DNA of 7,584 nucleotides, from positions 1 through 7,584 of the forward strand of contig PXSG01000044.1 of assembly GCA_003023485.1 (NCBI GenBank), in the 5' to 3' direction. The notes under the pieces were generated by a model. That model was not told the DNA's origin and ran no database searches. It saw only the letters and a list, made by a program, of their open reading frames with translations. The number at the start of each line of letters is the position of its first letter. Within the stretch, counting starts at the first letter, position 1. Shown here piece after piece: positions 1 to 6,603 of the stretch. The position numbers and the translations under genes are program-made. Origin of the DNA: Halobacteriales archaeon SW_10_68_16 (GTDB taxonomy: Archaea; Halobacteriota; Halobacteria; Halobacteriales; Haloarculaceae).

Positions 1-99
1 GGCCTCGATGCGCTCGCGGCGCTTCTGGTCCTCCTCGGCGTGTTTCTCGGCCTCCTCTTGCATCTGCTCGATCTGCTCGTCCGAGAGGCCAGCGCCGCC
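1..99 (-). repeat. 99-bp perfect direct repeat, outer copy cut by window edge
   Basis: This is the second copy of the lid start, matching 427-525 exactly. On its right (base 100) it joins in frame to the Gly/Ala/Pro linker (coding ...PGGAA then GGAGLSDEQ). It may continue beyond the left edge, so the full length of the repeat is unknown. Confidence 0.95.
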
Positions 100-1942
100 A
101 GCAGCACCACCGGGTCCCGCCCCGGCACCCGGACCGCCGGCAGCACCGCCGGGGCCAGCACCGGCACCCGGGCCGGCACCTGCTGCGCCCCCGGCGGCCT
201 GCTGGGCCTGCTCCTGGTAGACCTGCTTGCCGATCTCCTGGAGTTGCTCGGCCAACTCTTCGGTCACCTCTTCGATCTCTTCCTTGCTGGCGTCCTCGCC
301 CTCCAAGACTTCCTCGACGTCCTCGATGGCGTCCTCGATCTCGCTCTGGAGGTCGTCGTCGACCTGGTCTTCGTTCTCGTCCAGGAGCGTGTTGGCACGC
401 TGGATCGTGCTCTCGGCCTGGTTGCGGGCCTCGATGCGCTCGCGGCGCTTCTGGTCCTCCTCGGCGTGTTTCTCGGCCTCCTCTTGCATCTGCTCGATCT
501 GCTCGTCCGAGAGGCCAGCGCCGCCTGATGTCCTCGACGTTGCCCGAGCCCTTGTCCTCGGCCGAGACGTTGACGATGCCGTTCTCGTCCAGCGCGAACG
601 TCACCTCGATCTGGGGGACCCCTGCCGGCGAGGGCGGGATGCCCGTCAGCATGAACTCACCGAGGAGTTCGTTCTCCTCTGCGATCTCCCGTTCGCCCTG
701 GAAGACGCGGATCTGGACCTGGGTCTGGTTGGCCTGGGCGGTCGTGAAGATCTTTGACTCCTCTGTCGGGATGGTGGTGTTCTTCTCGATGAGCCGTTCG
801 AAGAGGCCGCCCTTGACCTCGACACCCAGCGAGAGGGGCGTCACGTCCACGAGCACGATGTCGTCGACGTCACCGGAGAGGACGCCACCCTGGATGGCCG
901 CGCCCAGCGCGACGGCCTCGTCGGGGTTGACGTTCTTCTTGGGCTCCTTGCCGGTCATCTCCTCGACTTGCTCCTGTACCATCGGCATCCGCGTCGACCC
1001 GCCCACGAGGATGACCTCGTCGATGTCTCCCTTCGAGTAGCCGGCGTCTTCGAGGGCCTGTTCGGTCGGGCCGACGGTCCGCTCGACCAGATCAGCGGTC
1101 AGCGACTCGAACTTCGCCCGCGTGAGGGACGCTTCCAGATCCTTCGGGCCGTCCTCGTCGGAGGCGATAAAGGGGAGGGTGATGGTCGTCTCCTTGCGGT
1201 TCGAGAGTTCGACCTTCGCCTCCTCGGCGGCCTCCGTCAGTCGCTGGAGGGCCTGCCGGTCTTCCCGGAGGTCGATGCCGTGCTCGTCGTAGAAGTCCTC
1301 GGCCAGCCAGTCGATGATGGCCTCGTCCCAGTCGTCGCCCCCGAGGTCATTGTCGCCGTTCGTGGCGACGACCTCGTAGACGCCCCCGCCGAGATCGAGG
1401 ATCGAGACGTCGAAGGTGCCGCCGCCGAGGTCGAACACGAGCACGGTCTGGTCGGACTCGTCGTCGAGGCCGTAGGCCATGCTCGCGGCCGTCGGTTCGT
1501 TGATGATGCGTTCGACCTCGAAGCCGGCGATCTCGCCGGCGTCCTTGGTGGCCTGGCGCTGGCGGTCCGAGAAATAGGCCGGCACCGTGATGACGGCCTT
1601 CTCGATCTCCTCGCCGAGATACTCCTCGGCGTCGCGTTTGATCTTCTGGAGGATCATCGCCGAGACCTGCTCGGGGGTGTACTCCTCGCCGTCGAGTTCG
1701 ACCGTGTAGCCGTCCTCGCCCATGTGGCGCTTGATCGACTCGACGGTGTTCTCGGGGTTCTGGATCGCCTGGTTCTTGGCCGGTTTCCCCACGAGGCGTT
1801 CCCCGTCGTCGAAGGCGACCACGGAGGGTGTCGTGCGGTCGCCCTCGCCGTTGACGATGATCTCGGGGTCACCGCCCTCCATCACGGCGAACGCGCTGTT
1901 CGTCGTGCCGAGGTCGATACCGAGAATCTTGTTGCTTGCCAT
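1..1942 (-). CDS. dnaK: DnaK (Hsp70) chaperone, frame broken after residue 472, runs off left edge
   Basis: ATP-dependent cytosolic chaperone that binds unfolded segments, working with DnaJ and GrpE. The ATG at 1942 opens [18 protein letters not shown], the phosphate-1 loop. The nucleotide-binding domain spans about residues 1-360, with [12 protein letters not shown] at 169-180 and [10 protein letters not shown] at 311-320. The linker and DVTPLSLG follow at 360-373, then the beta substrate-binding domain to Ile472. The linker lies about 26 residues earlier than in E. coli DnaK, in keeping with the shorter nucleotide-binding domain of archaeal and Gram-positive homologues. After Ile472 (base 527) the frame reads [13 protein letters not shown], which is not DnaK; the expected lid ([20 protein letters not shown]) is present from 525 in another frame. 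The shifted frame has no stop before the edge, so the ORF looks intact though its C-terminus is not. The lid and linker then begin to repeat at base 99. The acidic tail typical of the family is not in the window. The identity is certain; whether the break is real is not. Confidence 0.93.
   Translation of the reverse strand, partial: MASNKILGIDLGTTNSAFAVMEGGDPEIIVNGEGDRTTPSVVAFDDGERLVGKPAKNQAIQNPENTVESIKRHMGEDGYTVELDGEEYTPEQVSAMILQKIKRDAEEYLGEEIEKAVITVPAYFSDRQRQATKDAGEIAGFEVERIINEPTAASMAYGLDDESDQTVLVFDLGGGTFDVSILDLGGGVYEVVATNGDNDLGGDDWDEAIIDWLAEDFYDEHGIDLREDRQALQRLTEAAEEAKVELSNRKETTITLPFIASDEDGPKDLEASLTRAKFESLTADLVERTVGPTEQALEDAGYSKGDIDEVILVGGSTRMPMVQEQVEEMTGKEPKKNVNPDEAVALGAAIQGGVLSGDVDDIVLVDVTPLSLGVEVKGGLFERLIEKNTTIPTEESKIFTTAQANQTQVQIRVFQGEREIAEENELLGEFMLTGIPPSPAGVPQIEVTFALDENGIVNVSAEDKGSGNVEDIRRRWPLGRADRADARGGRETRRGGPEAPRAHRGPQPGREHDPACQHAPGRERRPGRRRPPERDRGRHRGRRGSLGGRGRQQGRDRRGDRRVGRATPGDRQAGLPGAGPAGRRGRSRCRPGCRCWPRRCCRRSGCRGGTRWCCWRRWPLGRADRADARGGRETRRGGPEAPRAHRG
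97..174 (-). repeat. Two 39-bp coding repeats in the DnaK Gly/Ala/Pro linker
   Basis: In the lid frame the linker contains [13 protein letters not shown] twice in a row, at 174-136 and 135-97. The protein repeat is exact, but the DNA copies differ at several third codon positions, so this is an older, selected repeat, unlike the identical 99-bp repeat next to it. Flexible Gly-rich linkers before an acidic tail are usual in haloarchaeal DnaK. Confidence 0.8.
100..525 (-). repeat. 426-bp dnaK lid-and-linker unit, first copy of an in-phase tandem duplication
   Basis: Read from 525 leftward in its own frame this unit encodes 142 residues. It begins [12 protein letters not shown], continues through the charged helical lid ([20 protein letters not shown], then a Glu-rich helix, then [19 protein letters not shown]) and ends in a Gly/Ala/Pro linker. 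At base 99 the sequence starts again with the same codons. The spacing of 426 is a multiple of three, so both copies share one frame, although that frame differs from the one used by the first 472 residues of dnaK. Confidence 0.85.
427..525 (-). repeat. 99-bp perfect direct repeat, inner copy
   Basis: Bases 427-525 are identical to bases 1-99 with no mismatch, silent codon positions included. They encode the start of the DnaK lid. At 525/526 this copy meets the substrate-binding domain out of frame, and about eight bases seem to be missing compared with the usual family sequence at this point (typically EDI-TIE-GGAGL). Confidence 0.95.
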
Positions 1943-1948
1943 CGTTGT

Positions 1949-1971
1949 CGGATCATATCCGATTGTATCGG
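1949..1971 (-). promoter_or_regulatory. Two overlapping 13-bp palindromes before dnaK, candidate operator
   Basis: The minus strand carries CCGAT-ACA-ATCGG (1971-1959) and CGGAT-ATG-ATCCG (1961-1949). Each is a perfect 5+3+5 inverted repeat. They overlap by three bases, with centres 10 bases apart, about one helical turn. They fill the space between the TATA-like box and the expected transcription start, where an archaeal repressor would block the polymerase. The binding protein is not known from this window. Confidence 0.5.
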
Positions 1972-1979
1972 TTAAAGGT
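1971..1979 (-). promoter_or_regulatory. TATA-like box of dnaK
   Basis: On the minus strand the AT-rich run ACCTTTAACC starts about 34-36 bases before the dnaK ATG. A start site about 25 bases downstream would fall near 1950, giving dnaK a very short leader. No Shine-Dalgarno-like sequence is seen before the ATG. Confidence 0.55.
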
Positions 1980-2040
1980 TGCTAGACGCCACGACTCGCG
2001 CTGTGGGAATAGGGCCATGCCTGCCCGCGGTTTCGAGGAC

Positions 2041-2769
2041 TCAGGAGTCCGCGCTCTCCTGCGTGCCGTCTCCGCCCTCGCCCCCGGCGCCCGACCCGTC
2101 GCTGACGGCCACCTGCGCGGGCCGGATGACCTTCCCGGCCATCTCGTAGCCCGGGCGGTGCAGTTGTGCGATGGTGCCCTCGGGCTGGTCGGAGGCGACC
2201 GTCGCCAGTGCCTCGTGGCGCTGGGGGTCGACATCCCCGCCCGGGTCGGGTTCGAGGCGCTCGACGTTCTCGCGTTCGAGCTGTTCGTCGAACTGCCGGA
2301 GCGTCGTCTCGACACCACTCCGGATGTCCGCGCTCTCGTCCTGGTCGAGCGCGCGTGCGAGGTTGTCCCTGACGTCGAGCAGCCGCTCGATGAGGGCCTC
2401 CGTCGCGCGCTGTTTCTCCTCCTCGAGGCGCTCTTTCTGTCGTTTCTTGTAGTTCTGGAAGTCCGCCTGCTTGCGCTTCAGGCGGGACTCGAGGTCCTCG
2501 ATTTCGTCCTCTCGGGTTTCGAGGCGACTCTCCAGGGCCTCGACTCGCCGTCGGAGTGTCGCGAGAATTCGCGCTGTCTCTTCGGCGTCGGCCTGGTCCA
2601 CCAGGTCTGTGAGTTCGTCGTCGACCCCCTCGTCGGCTTCCGTGCCGTCTTCGTCGGGAAGCACGTCCGCGACGGCATCCGCGAGGGTGGCTCCGGTCCC
2701 GCCCTCGTCGGGCGGTGTCGGCTCGGCCGACTCCCCGTTTTCGGCGTCGACTTCGTCCTGTTCGCTCAT
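2041..2769 (-). CDS. grpE: GrpE, nucleotide exchange factor for DnaK
   Basis: Cytosolic co-chaperone that releases ADP from DnaK so that the chaperone cycle can turn. The 242-residue product has an acidic, disordered N-terminus (about 1-60). A long helix follows (about 62-120) with regular leucines and ESRLKRKQADFQNYKKRQ, the family's dimerisation region. Then comes a four-helix part with ALIERLLDVRDNLARAL (125-141). The C-terminal beta domain (about 165-223) carries GTIAQLHRPGYEMAGKVIRPAQVAVS, where the closing GYEMxGKVIRPAxVxVS stretch is the GrpE signature. The C-terminus ends in a Gly/Ser/Asp tail. It lies 98 bases upstream of dnaK on the same strand and has its own promoter, so the two may be transcribed together or separately. 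The frame is intact. Confidence 0.96.
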   Translation of the reverse strand: MSEQDEVDAENGESAEPTPPDEGGTGATLADAVADVLPDEDGTEADEGVDDELTDLVDQADAEETARILATLRRRVEALESRLETREDEIEDLESRLKRKQADFQNYKKRQKERLEEEKQRATEALIERLLDVRDNLARALDQDESADIRSGVETTLRQFDEQLERENVERLEPDPGGDVDPQRHEALATVASDQPEGTIAQLHRPGYEMAGKVIRPAQVAVSDGSGAGGEGGDGTQESADS

Positions 2770-2791
2770 ACCCGAAGGGAGTCGTCTCGCG

Positions 2792-2800
2792 GATAAAAGG
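2792..2800 (-). promoter_or_regulatory. TATA-like box of grpE, leaderless type
   Basis: The minus strand reads CCTTTTATCC. The first T of TTTTAT is 29 bases before the grpE ATG, which places the transcription start at or next to the ATG. No Shine-Dalgarno sequence is visible. Both points fit leaderless transcription, common in haloarchaea. Confidence 0.6.
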
Positions 2801-2823
2801 GTTCAGAAAGCCCCGCGCCGGTA

Positions 2824-2834
2824 GGTTCAAACGA
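2824..2834 (+). promoter_or_regulatory. Weak TATA-like box of the DUF5787 gene
   Basis: GGTTCAAACGA is the only AT-leaning run in the right place, about 27 bases before the GTG at 2855, and would give a leaderless transcript. It shares the 85-bp divergent region with the grpE promoter. The match is poor. Confidence 0.3.
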
Positions 2835-2854
2835 GCAGCGCGCCTTCACCCGCC

Positions 2855-3813
2855 GTGGACTCGGAGTTCGTGTTCGAACTGCAGGTCTGTGCCTGGGCGG
2901 AGCGCCACTGGGAGCGGGTCGGGGGGGATGGCCCCGTCCTCGTCGCTCGTCAATTGGGTACCCGGCACCGGCGCTGGGACACGGTCGTCCTGGAGTGTGA
3001 CCCCGACGGCCTCGCCGCGCGGGCCCGTTTCGGCGCGGAACGCCTGGATTCTGACCTGCTGCACGTCGTCCGGCACGCCCCCGCCGAGTGGGCGTGGTAC
3101 CGCGACGCGCTCCCGGACCCGGGCTATCCCTGGCGGTACGTCCGCGAGGCCGTCCACGACGCGGCCGACCGCGGTATCGTCGAGACGCGCCGCGAGGGGA
3201 ACCGGATCGAACTCCGCCGTCGGTGGCGCTATCCCGAGTGGGTCGACCGCGTCGTCGCCATCGAGAACAAGCCCGATCTGGACGCGAGCGCGGCCCGCGT
3301 GCTGGCCGAACAACTCGAACGCGACGTCGCGCTCGGCCTCGCCGACGAAGTGTGGGTCGCCACGGCCGCCACGGGCGGACGCGTCGAGCCCGTGCTCCTC
3401 GAAGACGTGCCCGTCGAGGTCGGCATCCTCACACTCGAACCCGGCGTGCGTGGCGCGGACGCGGCCGAGGTGACCTGGCGACCCCGCCAACTGGCCGTCG
3501 CGGAGGCGGGCACACGCGTCCTCGACCGGCCGGCCGGCGGCACGCGTGACGCCTCGCCAGCCCGCTTCGAGTACGCCGCCCGGACTGCCGACACTTCCGG
3601 CTCGAACCCTGTGCCGACGTTGCCAGGCCCTACTGCGCCGCGAAGGGCCGCCACCAGACCGCCGCCGAGTGTGCCGGCTCGTGTCCCGACTTCGAACCCG
3701 AACCGCCGGCCTGGCGCCAGCACGCGTGGCCCGTCGAGAGAGGGCCGGGTGGGGCGGTCACGCGTCTGCTCGAGGAACAGCGCGCCCGCCAGCGTCCCGG
3801 CCCCGGAGAGTAG
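2855..3813 (+). CDS. DUF5787-type haloarchaeal protein, frameshifted near base 3584
   Basis: Uncharacterised protein resembling the haloarchaeal DUF5787 family, recognised from memory of its pattern: FELxxC near the start, IENKPDL in the middle, a Cys-rich C-terminus. GTG at 2855 gives MDSEFVFELQVCAWAE. Residues 87-125 look like a winged helix; 133-170 (VVAIENKPDL...QLERDVALGLADEVWVAT) look like strand-helix-strand. This frame is good to about Arg243 (3583). The family-like end then continues in another frame from TGC at 3586 (CRHFRLEPC, ARPYCAAKGR, AAECAGSCPDF) to TAG at 3811-3813. One missing base, probably a G of a GGG run at 3582-3583, would explain this and give about 319 residues. Unrepaired, the frame reads on to 4156 across DUF5797. 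The stop abuts that of DUF5797, which supports the repaired reading. Function unknown. Confidence 0.75.
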
Positions 3814-4302
3814 CTACCGGGCGTCGACGGTGTCGCGGACACTGATCGACTCGCGGTCGAGTGCGAGACGGAAGGTCGGGACAGTCTTCCGCACGCGCTC
3901 GACGACCCCCTTGTCCACGAGCGTGTGCAACGCCGAGCGGACCTGGTCGACGGAGGGGTCCCGGCCGTCCCCGCGGACGGCCTGCAGCGTCGCGACCACG
4001 CTCTGTGACTCCCCATCCGGGCCGGCGAGGACGTCGAGGATGGCGATTTGCAACGGCGTCGCGTCGACCAGGCGCTCGCCGTCGTCGATCTCCTCGCCGT
4101 CGACCAGTGCCTCCGCCTCCGGCGTCGCGCAGATGAGACTGTCCTCGTTGCGGTAGTAGTACGCGTCGAGTTCCGATTCGAGGTAGCTGTGGACCTCGCT
4201 GCCGCTGTCCAATCCCCACCGCTCCTGGAGTGTGGCGTTCTTCGTCGGCTGGAGTTCCACGACGTCCGCGAGGCGCTCGCGGGCCTGTTCCGAGAGGGGC
4301 AT
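3814..4302 (-). CDS. DUF5797-type winged-helix protein
   Basis: Probable DNA-binding protein of a small haloarchaeal family (DUF5797-like), 162 residues. The ATG at 4302 gives MPLSEQARERLADVVELQPTKN, which is how I remember the family beginning; the upstream ATG at 4425 would add an Arg/Pro-rich stretch read from within polX and was rejected. Residues 1-67 resemble a helix-turn-helix with a wing (NATLQERWGLDSGSEVHSYL, then YYYRNEDSLICATPEAEALV). After an acidic linker, residues 81-150 resemble a second one (LQIAILDVLAGP, SVDQVRSALHTLVDKGVVERV, TVPTFRLAL). There are no membrane segments. It starts 56 bases after the end of polX and probably has its own promoter. Target and role are unknown; a transcription regulator is the natural guess. 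Confidence 0.8.
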   Translation of the reverse strand: MPLSEQARERLADVVELQPTKNATLQERWGLDSGSEVHSYLESELDAYYYRNEDSLICATPEAEALVDGEEIDDGERLVDATPLQIAILDVLAGPDGESQSVVATLQAVRGDGRDPSVDQVRSALHTLVDKGVVERVRKTVPTFRLALDRESISVRDTVDAR

Positions 4303-4313
4303 ATCCGACGCTA

Positions 4314-4341
4314 CCGGAAGGAGGATACATCGGTGTTCCGG
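4314..4341. promoter_or_regulatory. Inverted repeat around a TATA-like box before the DUF5797 gene
   Basis: CCGGAA (4314-4319) and TTCCGG (4336-4341) form a perfect six-base inverted repeat with 16 bases between. The minus-strand sequence TGTATCC, which begins 27 bases before the ATG at 4302, lies inside it. This suits a promoter with a protein-binding dyad, possibly autoregulation by the winged-helix product. Six-base dyads are frequent by chance in GC-rich DNA. Confidence 0.35.
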
Positions 4342-4358
4342 ACTCGGTCGGGCATCGG

Positions 4359-6092
4359 TCACTCGAGGAACGCACGGACGCCCGCGGCGTCCCGCGTGTT
4401 GAGGACGTCCGCCGGGCCGGCCCACCCTCGACGGGCCGTGTGGACGCCGTAGCGGACGAACTCGAAAGATGCCGGCCTGTGTGCGTCGGTGTCGATGACG
4501 ACGGTCGCGCCCGCCTCGATGGCGGTCTGGACGGCCCGTCCCCGGAGGTCGAGTCGCCAGGGGTTGGCGTTGACCTCCAGTGCCGTGCCGTGGTCGGCTG
4601 CGACCCGCGCGAGGCGATCGATGTCGACATCGAGACCCGCTCGCTGGTCGAGTCGGCGTCCTGTCGGGTGGCCGATGATGTCCACCTCGGGGTGTTCGGC
4701 GGCGGTCACGAGACGGTCGGTGCCGTCGCCGTCCAGCCCGGCGTGTGGCGAGGCGACCACCAGGTCGAACTCCGAGAGTACGTCCTCGCCCACCGAGATG
4801 GAACCGTCGGCCGCGATGTTGGCCTCGACGCCGGCGAACACGTCGACGTCGGCGTCGGCGGCCACGTCGCGCACGACCGGAATCTGCTCGCGCAGCGTCT
4901 CGTCGTCGAGTCCGACGCCCCCGACCATGCCCGGGCCTGTCGCGTGGTCGGTGATGGCGACGTAGTCGTGGCCGAACGCCGCGGCCCCCTCGACCATGCC
5001 CGCGACGCTATGGGCCCCGTCGGAGTAGTCGGTGTGGACGTGCAGGTCCCCGCGGACGTCCGCCTGCCAGAGCAGGTCGGGGAGGTCGCCATCGGCCGCC
5101 GCAGCGACTTCGCCGCGGTCCTCGCGCAGTTCGGGGGGGATCCACGGCAGGTCCAGCGCGTCGTACATGCTCGCCTCGGACTCGCCAGCGACGCGGTCGC
5201 CGGCGCGCTGGTCGTCGTCCGCGACCCCGGAGACGTCGAAGACGCCGTACTCGTTCATCTTCAGGTCGCGGTCGATGGCGCGGTTGCGCAGGCGGACGTT
5301 GTGGTCCTTGCTGCCCGTGAAATACTGGAGGGCGGCCCCGAACTCCCCGGGAGCGACCACGCGCAGGTCGACGCGCACGCCGCCAGCGCGGACGCTGGCC
5401 TTGCCGGTCCCGGCCTCGATGACCGTCTCTGCGTCGGGCCAGTCGGTAAAGGCCTCGACGACCGCCTCGCCGTCGTCGCTGGCCGCGAGGACGTCCACGT
5501 CGCCGACGGTCGGCCGCCAGCGCCGGATCGACCCCGCGAGTTCGACCTCGGAGACGGCGTCGACGTCGGCGAGGTACTCGCGGACCGCCTCGCCCTGCGG
5601 GCGTGCCTCGTTGAGCAGCGTCCGGCCGTGTGCCTCGCGGGCGAACTCGATGCCCTCGAGCATGTTCGACTCGGTCTTGGCGCCGAAGCCCTCGACCTCG
5701 CGGATCTCGCCGGCCCGCGCCGCCGCCTCAAGGTCGTCCAGTGTCCGGACGCCGAGGGCCTCGTAGAGCGTCCCGACGGTCTTGGGGCCCACGCCCTCCA
5801 CCCGCGTCAGCGCGTCCATCTCGACCGGGAGCTGTTCGCGCAGTTCTTCGAGTTCCCCGATCGTGCCGGTCTCGACGTACTCGACGATCTTCGCGGAAAT
5901 CGCGTCGCCGACACCCTCGATTTCGGCCACGGCGTCTTCGCTCTCCCTGGCGAGGTCCGTCACGGACTCGGGATGGTCCCGGACGTTCTCGGCGGCCCGG
6001 CGGTACGCCCGGGGTTTGTACTCGACGCCCGTCGCTTCCAGTCGGTCGGCGAACTCCTCCAGCAGGGCCGCGACTCCCTCGTCGTCGGTCAT
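4359..6092 (-). CDS. polX: DNA polymerase X with PHP domain (PolX)
   Basis: Family X DNA polymerase with a PHP phosphoesterase domain, a gap-filling and end-trimming enzyme of DNA repair; 577 residues, usual for the family. N-terminal helix-hairpin-helix elements are IEGVGDAISAKIVEYV (58-73), VEGVGPKTVGTLYEALGV (98-115) and VEGFGAKTESNMLEGI (133-148). The palm has AGSIRRWRPTVGDVDVL (186-202), with Asp198 and Asp200, and VRVDLRVV with the third Asp (242). FTGSKDHNVRLRNRA (258-272) binds the template-nucleotide end. The PHP domain holds GDLHVHTDYSDG (348-359), ITDHA (380-384), GVEANI (421-426), SPHAG (448-452), IIGHP (472-476) and IDTDAHR (533-539), so all expected metal ligands appear present. 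Its ATG overlaps the TGA of the upstream gene (ATGA), pointing to coupled translation. Confidence 0.96.
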   Translation of the reverse strand: MTDDEGVAALLEEFADRLEATGVEYKPRAYRRAAENVRDHPESVTDLARESEDAVAEIEGVGDAISAKIVEYVETGTIGELEELREQLPVEMDALTRVEGVGPKTVGTLYEALGVRTLDDLEAAARAGEIREVEGFGAKTESNMLEGIEFAREAHGRTLLNEARPQGEAVREYLADVDAVSEVELAGSIRRWRPTVGDVDVLAASDDGEAVVEAFTDWPDAETVIEAGTGKASVRAGGVRVDLRVVAPGEFGAALQYFTGSKDHNVRLRNRAIDRDLKMNEYGVFDVSGVADDDQRAGDRVAGESEASMYDALDLPWIPPELREDRGEVAAAADGDLPDLLWQADVRGDLHVHTDYSDGAHSVAGMVEGAAAFGHDYVAITDHATGPGMVGGVGLDDETLREQIPVVRDVAADADVDVFAGVEANIAADGSISVGEDVLSEFDLVVASPHAGLDGDGTDRLVTAAEHPEVDIIGHPTGRRLDQRAGLDVDIDRLARVAADHGTALEVNANPWRLDLRGRAVQTAIEAGATVVIDTDAHRPASFEFVRYGVHTARRGWAGPADVLNTRDAAGVRAFLE

Positions 6093-6547
6093 CGGGAGAG
6101 CCCCCTGCCGTGGCCGCCCTGGCCGGCCGACTCGTCGTCGTGGCCCAGTGCCTTCCGCAGGAACTGCATCCAGCGCTTGCGGTCGGCGGCCTCCTGGGCC
6201 CGGACCTCCCCTTCGAGGTCGACGGGACCGAGCTGTTCGAGCGCGTTGAGGGCGCGGTCGATGCCGACGACGGCGCGGGCGAGTTCCTGGCCCTCCTCGT
6301 AGGAGACCTCGCCGTCCTCGATGCGCTGTTTGCGCTGGAGGCGCTCGCGCCGGAGGTTGCGCTTGGCGCGCTCGACGCGGTCGCGCTCGCCCGACGGAAC
6401 CGTCTCGCGCCGGCGGATCTCGAAGACGAACTCCTGGAGTGCGATCCGTTCGCCCTGGATCTCGATCTCCTGGGGGATGTCCGCGCCGACGGTCGCGCCC
6501 TCCCGCTCGATCCGCTCTAAGAGTTGCTTGCGCTCGAACTCTTGCAC
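6089..6547 (-). CDS. DUF5788-type haloarchaeal protein
   Basis: Uncharacterised, highly charged protein resembling the haloarchaeal DUF5788 family, 152 residues from the GTG at 6547 (MQEFERKQLLERIEREGATVG). I chose this start because family members as I recall begin at this QEFERK-type motif; the ATG at 6631 would add 28 unlike residues and overlap the upstream gene. Residues 23-48 look beta-like (ADIPQEIEIQGERIALQEFVFEI). The rest is helical: an Arg-rich segment (RRETVPSGERDRVERAKRNLRRERLQRKQRIEDG), then EEGQELARAVVGIDRALNAL, and a tail with RKRWMQFLRKALGHDDE. The basic helix could bind nucleic acid, but no catalytic motif is seen. It overlaps polX by four bases, so the two are probably made from one message. 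A role linked to PolX is inference. Confidence 0.8.
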   Translation of the reverse strand: MQEFERKQLLERIEREGATVGADIPQEIEIQGERIALQEFVFEIRRRETVPSGERDRVERAKRNLRRERLQRKQRIEDGEVSYEEGQELARAVVGIDRALNALEQLGPVDLEGEVRAQEAADRKRWMQFLRKALGHDDESAGQGGHGRGLSR

Positions 6548-6572
6548 AGAGGGCTCTACCGGCCTGTCGTAC

Positions 6573-6588
6573 TTCGCTCCTTCGCTCC
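6573..6588. repeat. Two tandem TTCGCTCC octamers before the DUF5788 gene
   Basis: TTCGCTCC occurs twice head to tail in the 56-base gap between the zinc-ribbon gene and the GTG at 6547. On the coding strand it reads GGAGCGAA twice, which gives purine-rich runs 26-41 bases before the start codon, too far for a normal ribosome site. Its meaning is unknown. Confidence 0.6.
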
Positions 6589-6603
6589 CCCGGCAGGCAC
6601 CAA

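Noticed and set aside
100..204. GC-rich repeated tract read as a CRISPR or mobile-element end
   Set aside because: It encodes a Gly/Ala/Pro linker in the DnaK lid frame, has no spacer structure and no transposase or inverted ends.
968..1975. 335-codon open frame on the plus strand opposite dnaK, and a 286-codon one opposite grpE (1936-2796)
   Set aside because: Both mirror well-identified genes on the minus strand and show only the composition expected of reversed acidic codons.
3814..4156. Extension of the DUF5787 frame past 3813 to a stop at 4156
   Set aside because: After the frameshift the frame is low-complexity Arg/Ser/Pro sequence antisense to the DUF5797 gene; the true end lies in another frame at 3813.
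4303..4425. Longer DUF5797 protein from the ATG at 4425
   Set aside because: The added segment is Arg/Pro-rich, overlaps the end of polX and removes the likely promoter.
4230..6302. 690-codon open frame on the plus strand opposite polX
   Set aside because: It is antisense to a certain PolX gene. Very GC-rich DNA keeps antisense frames open, and the product has no recognisable domain.
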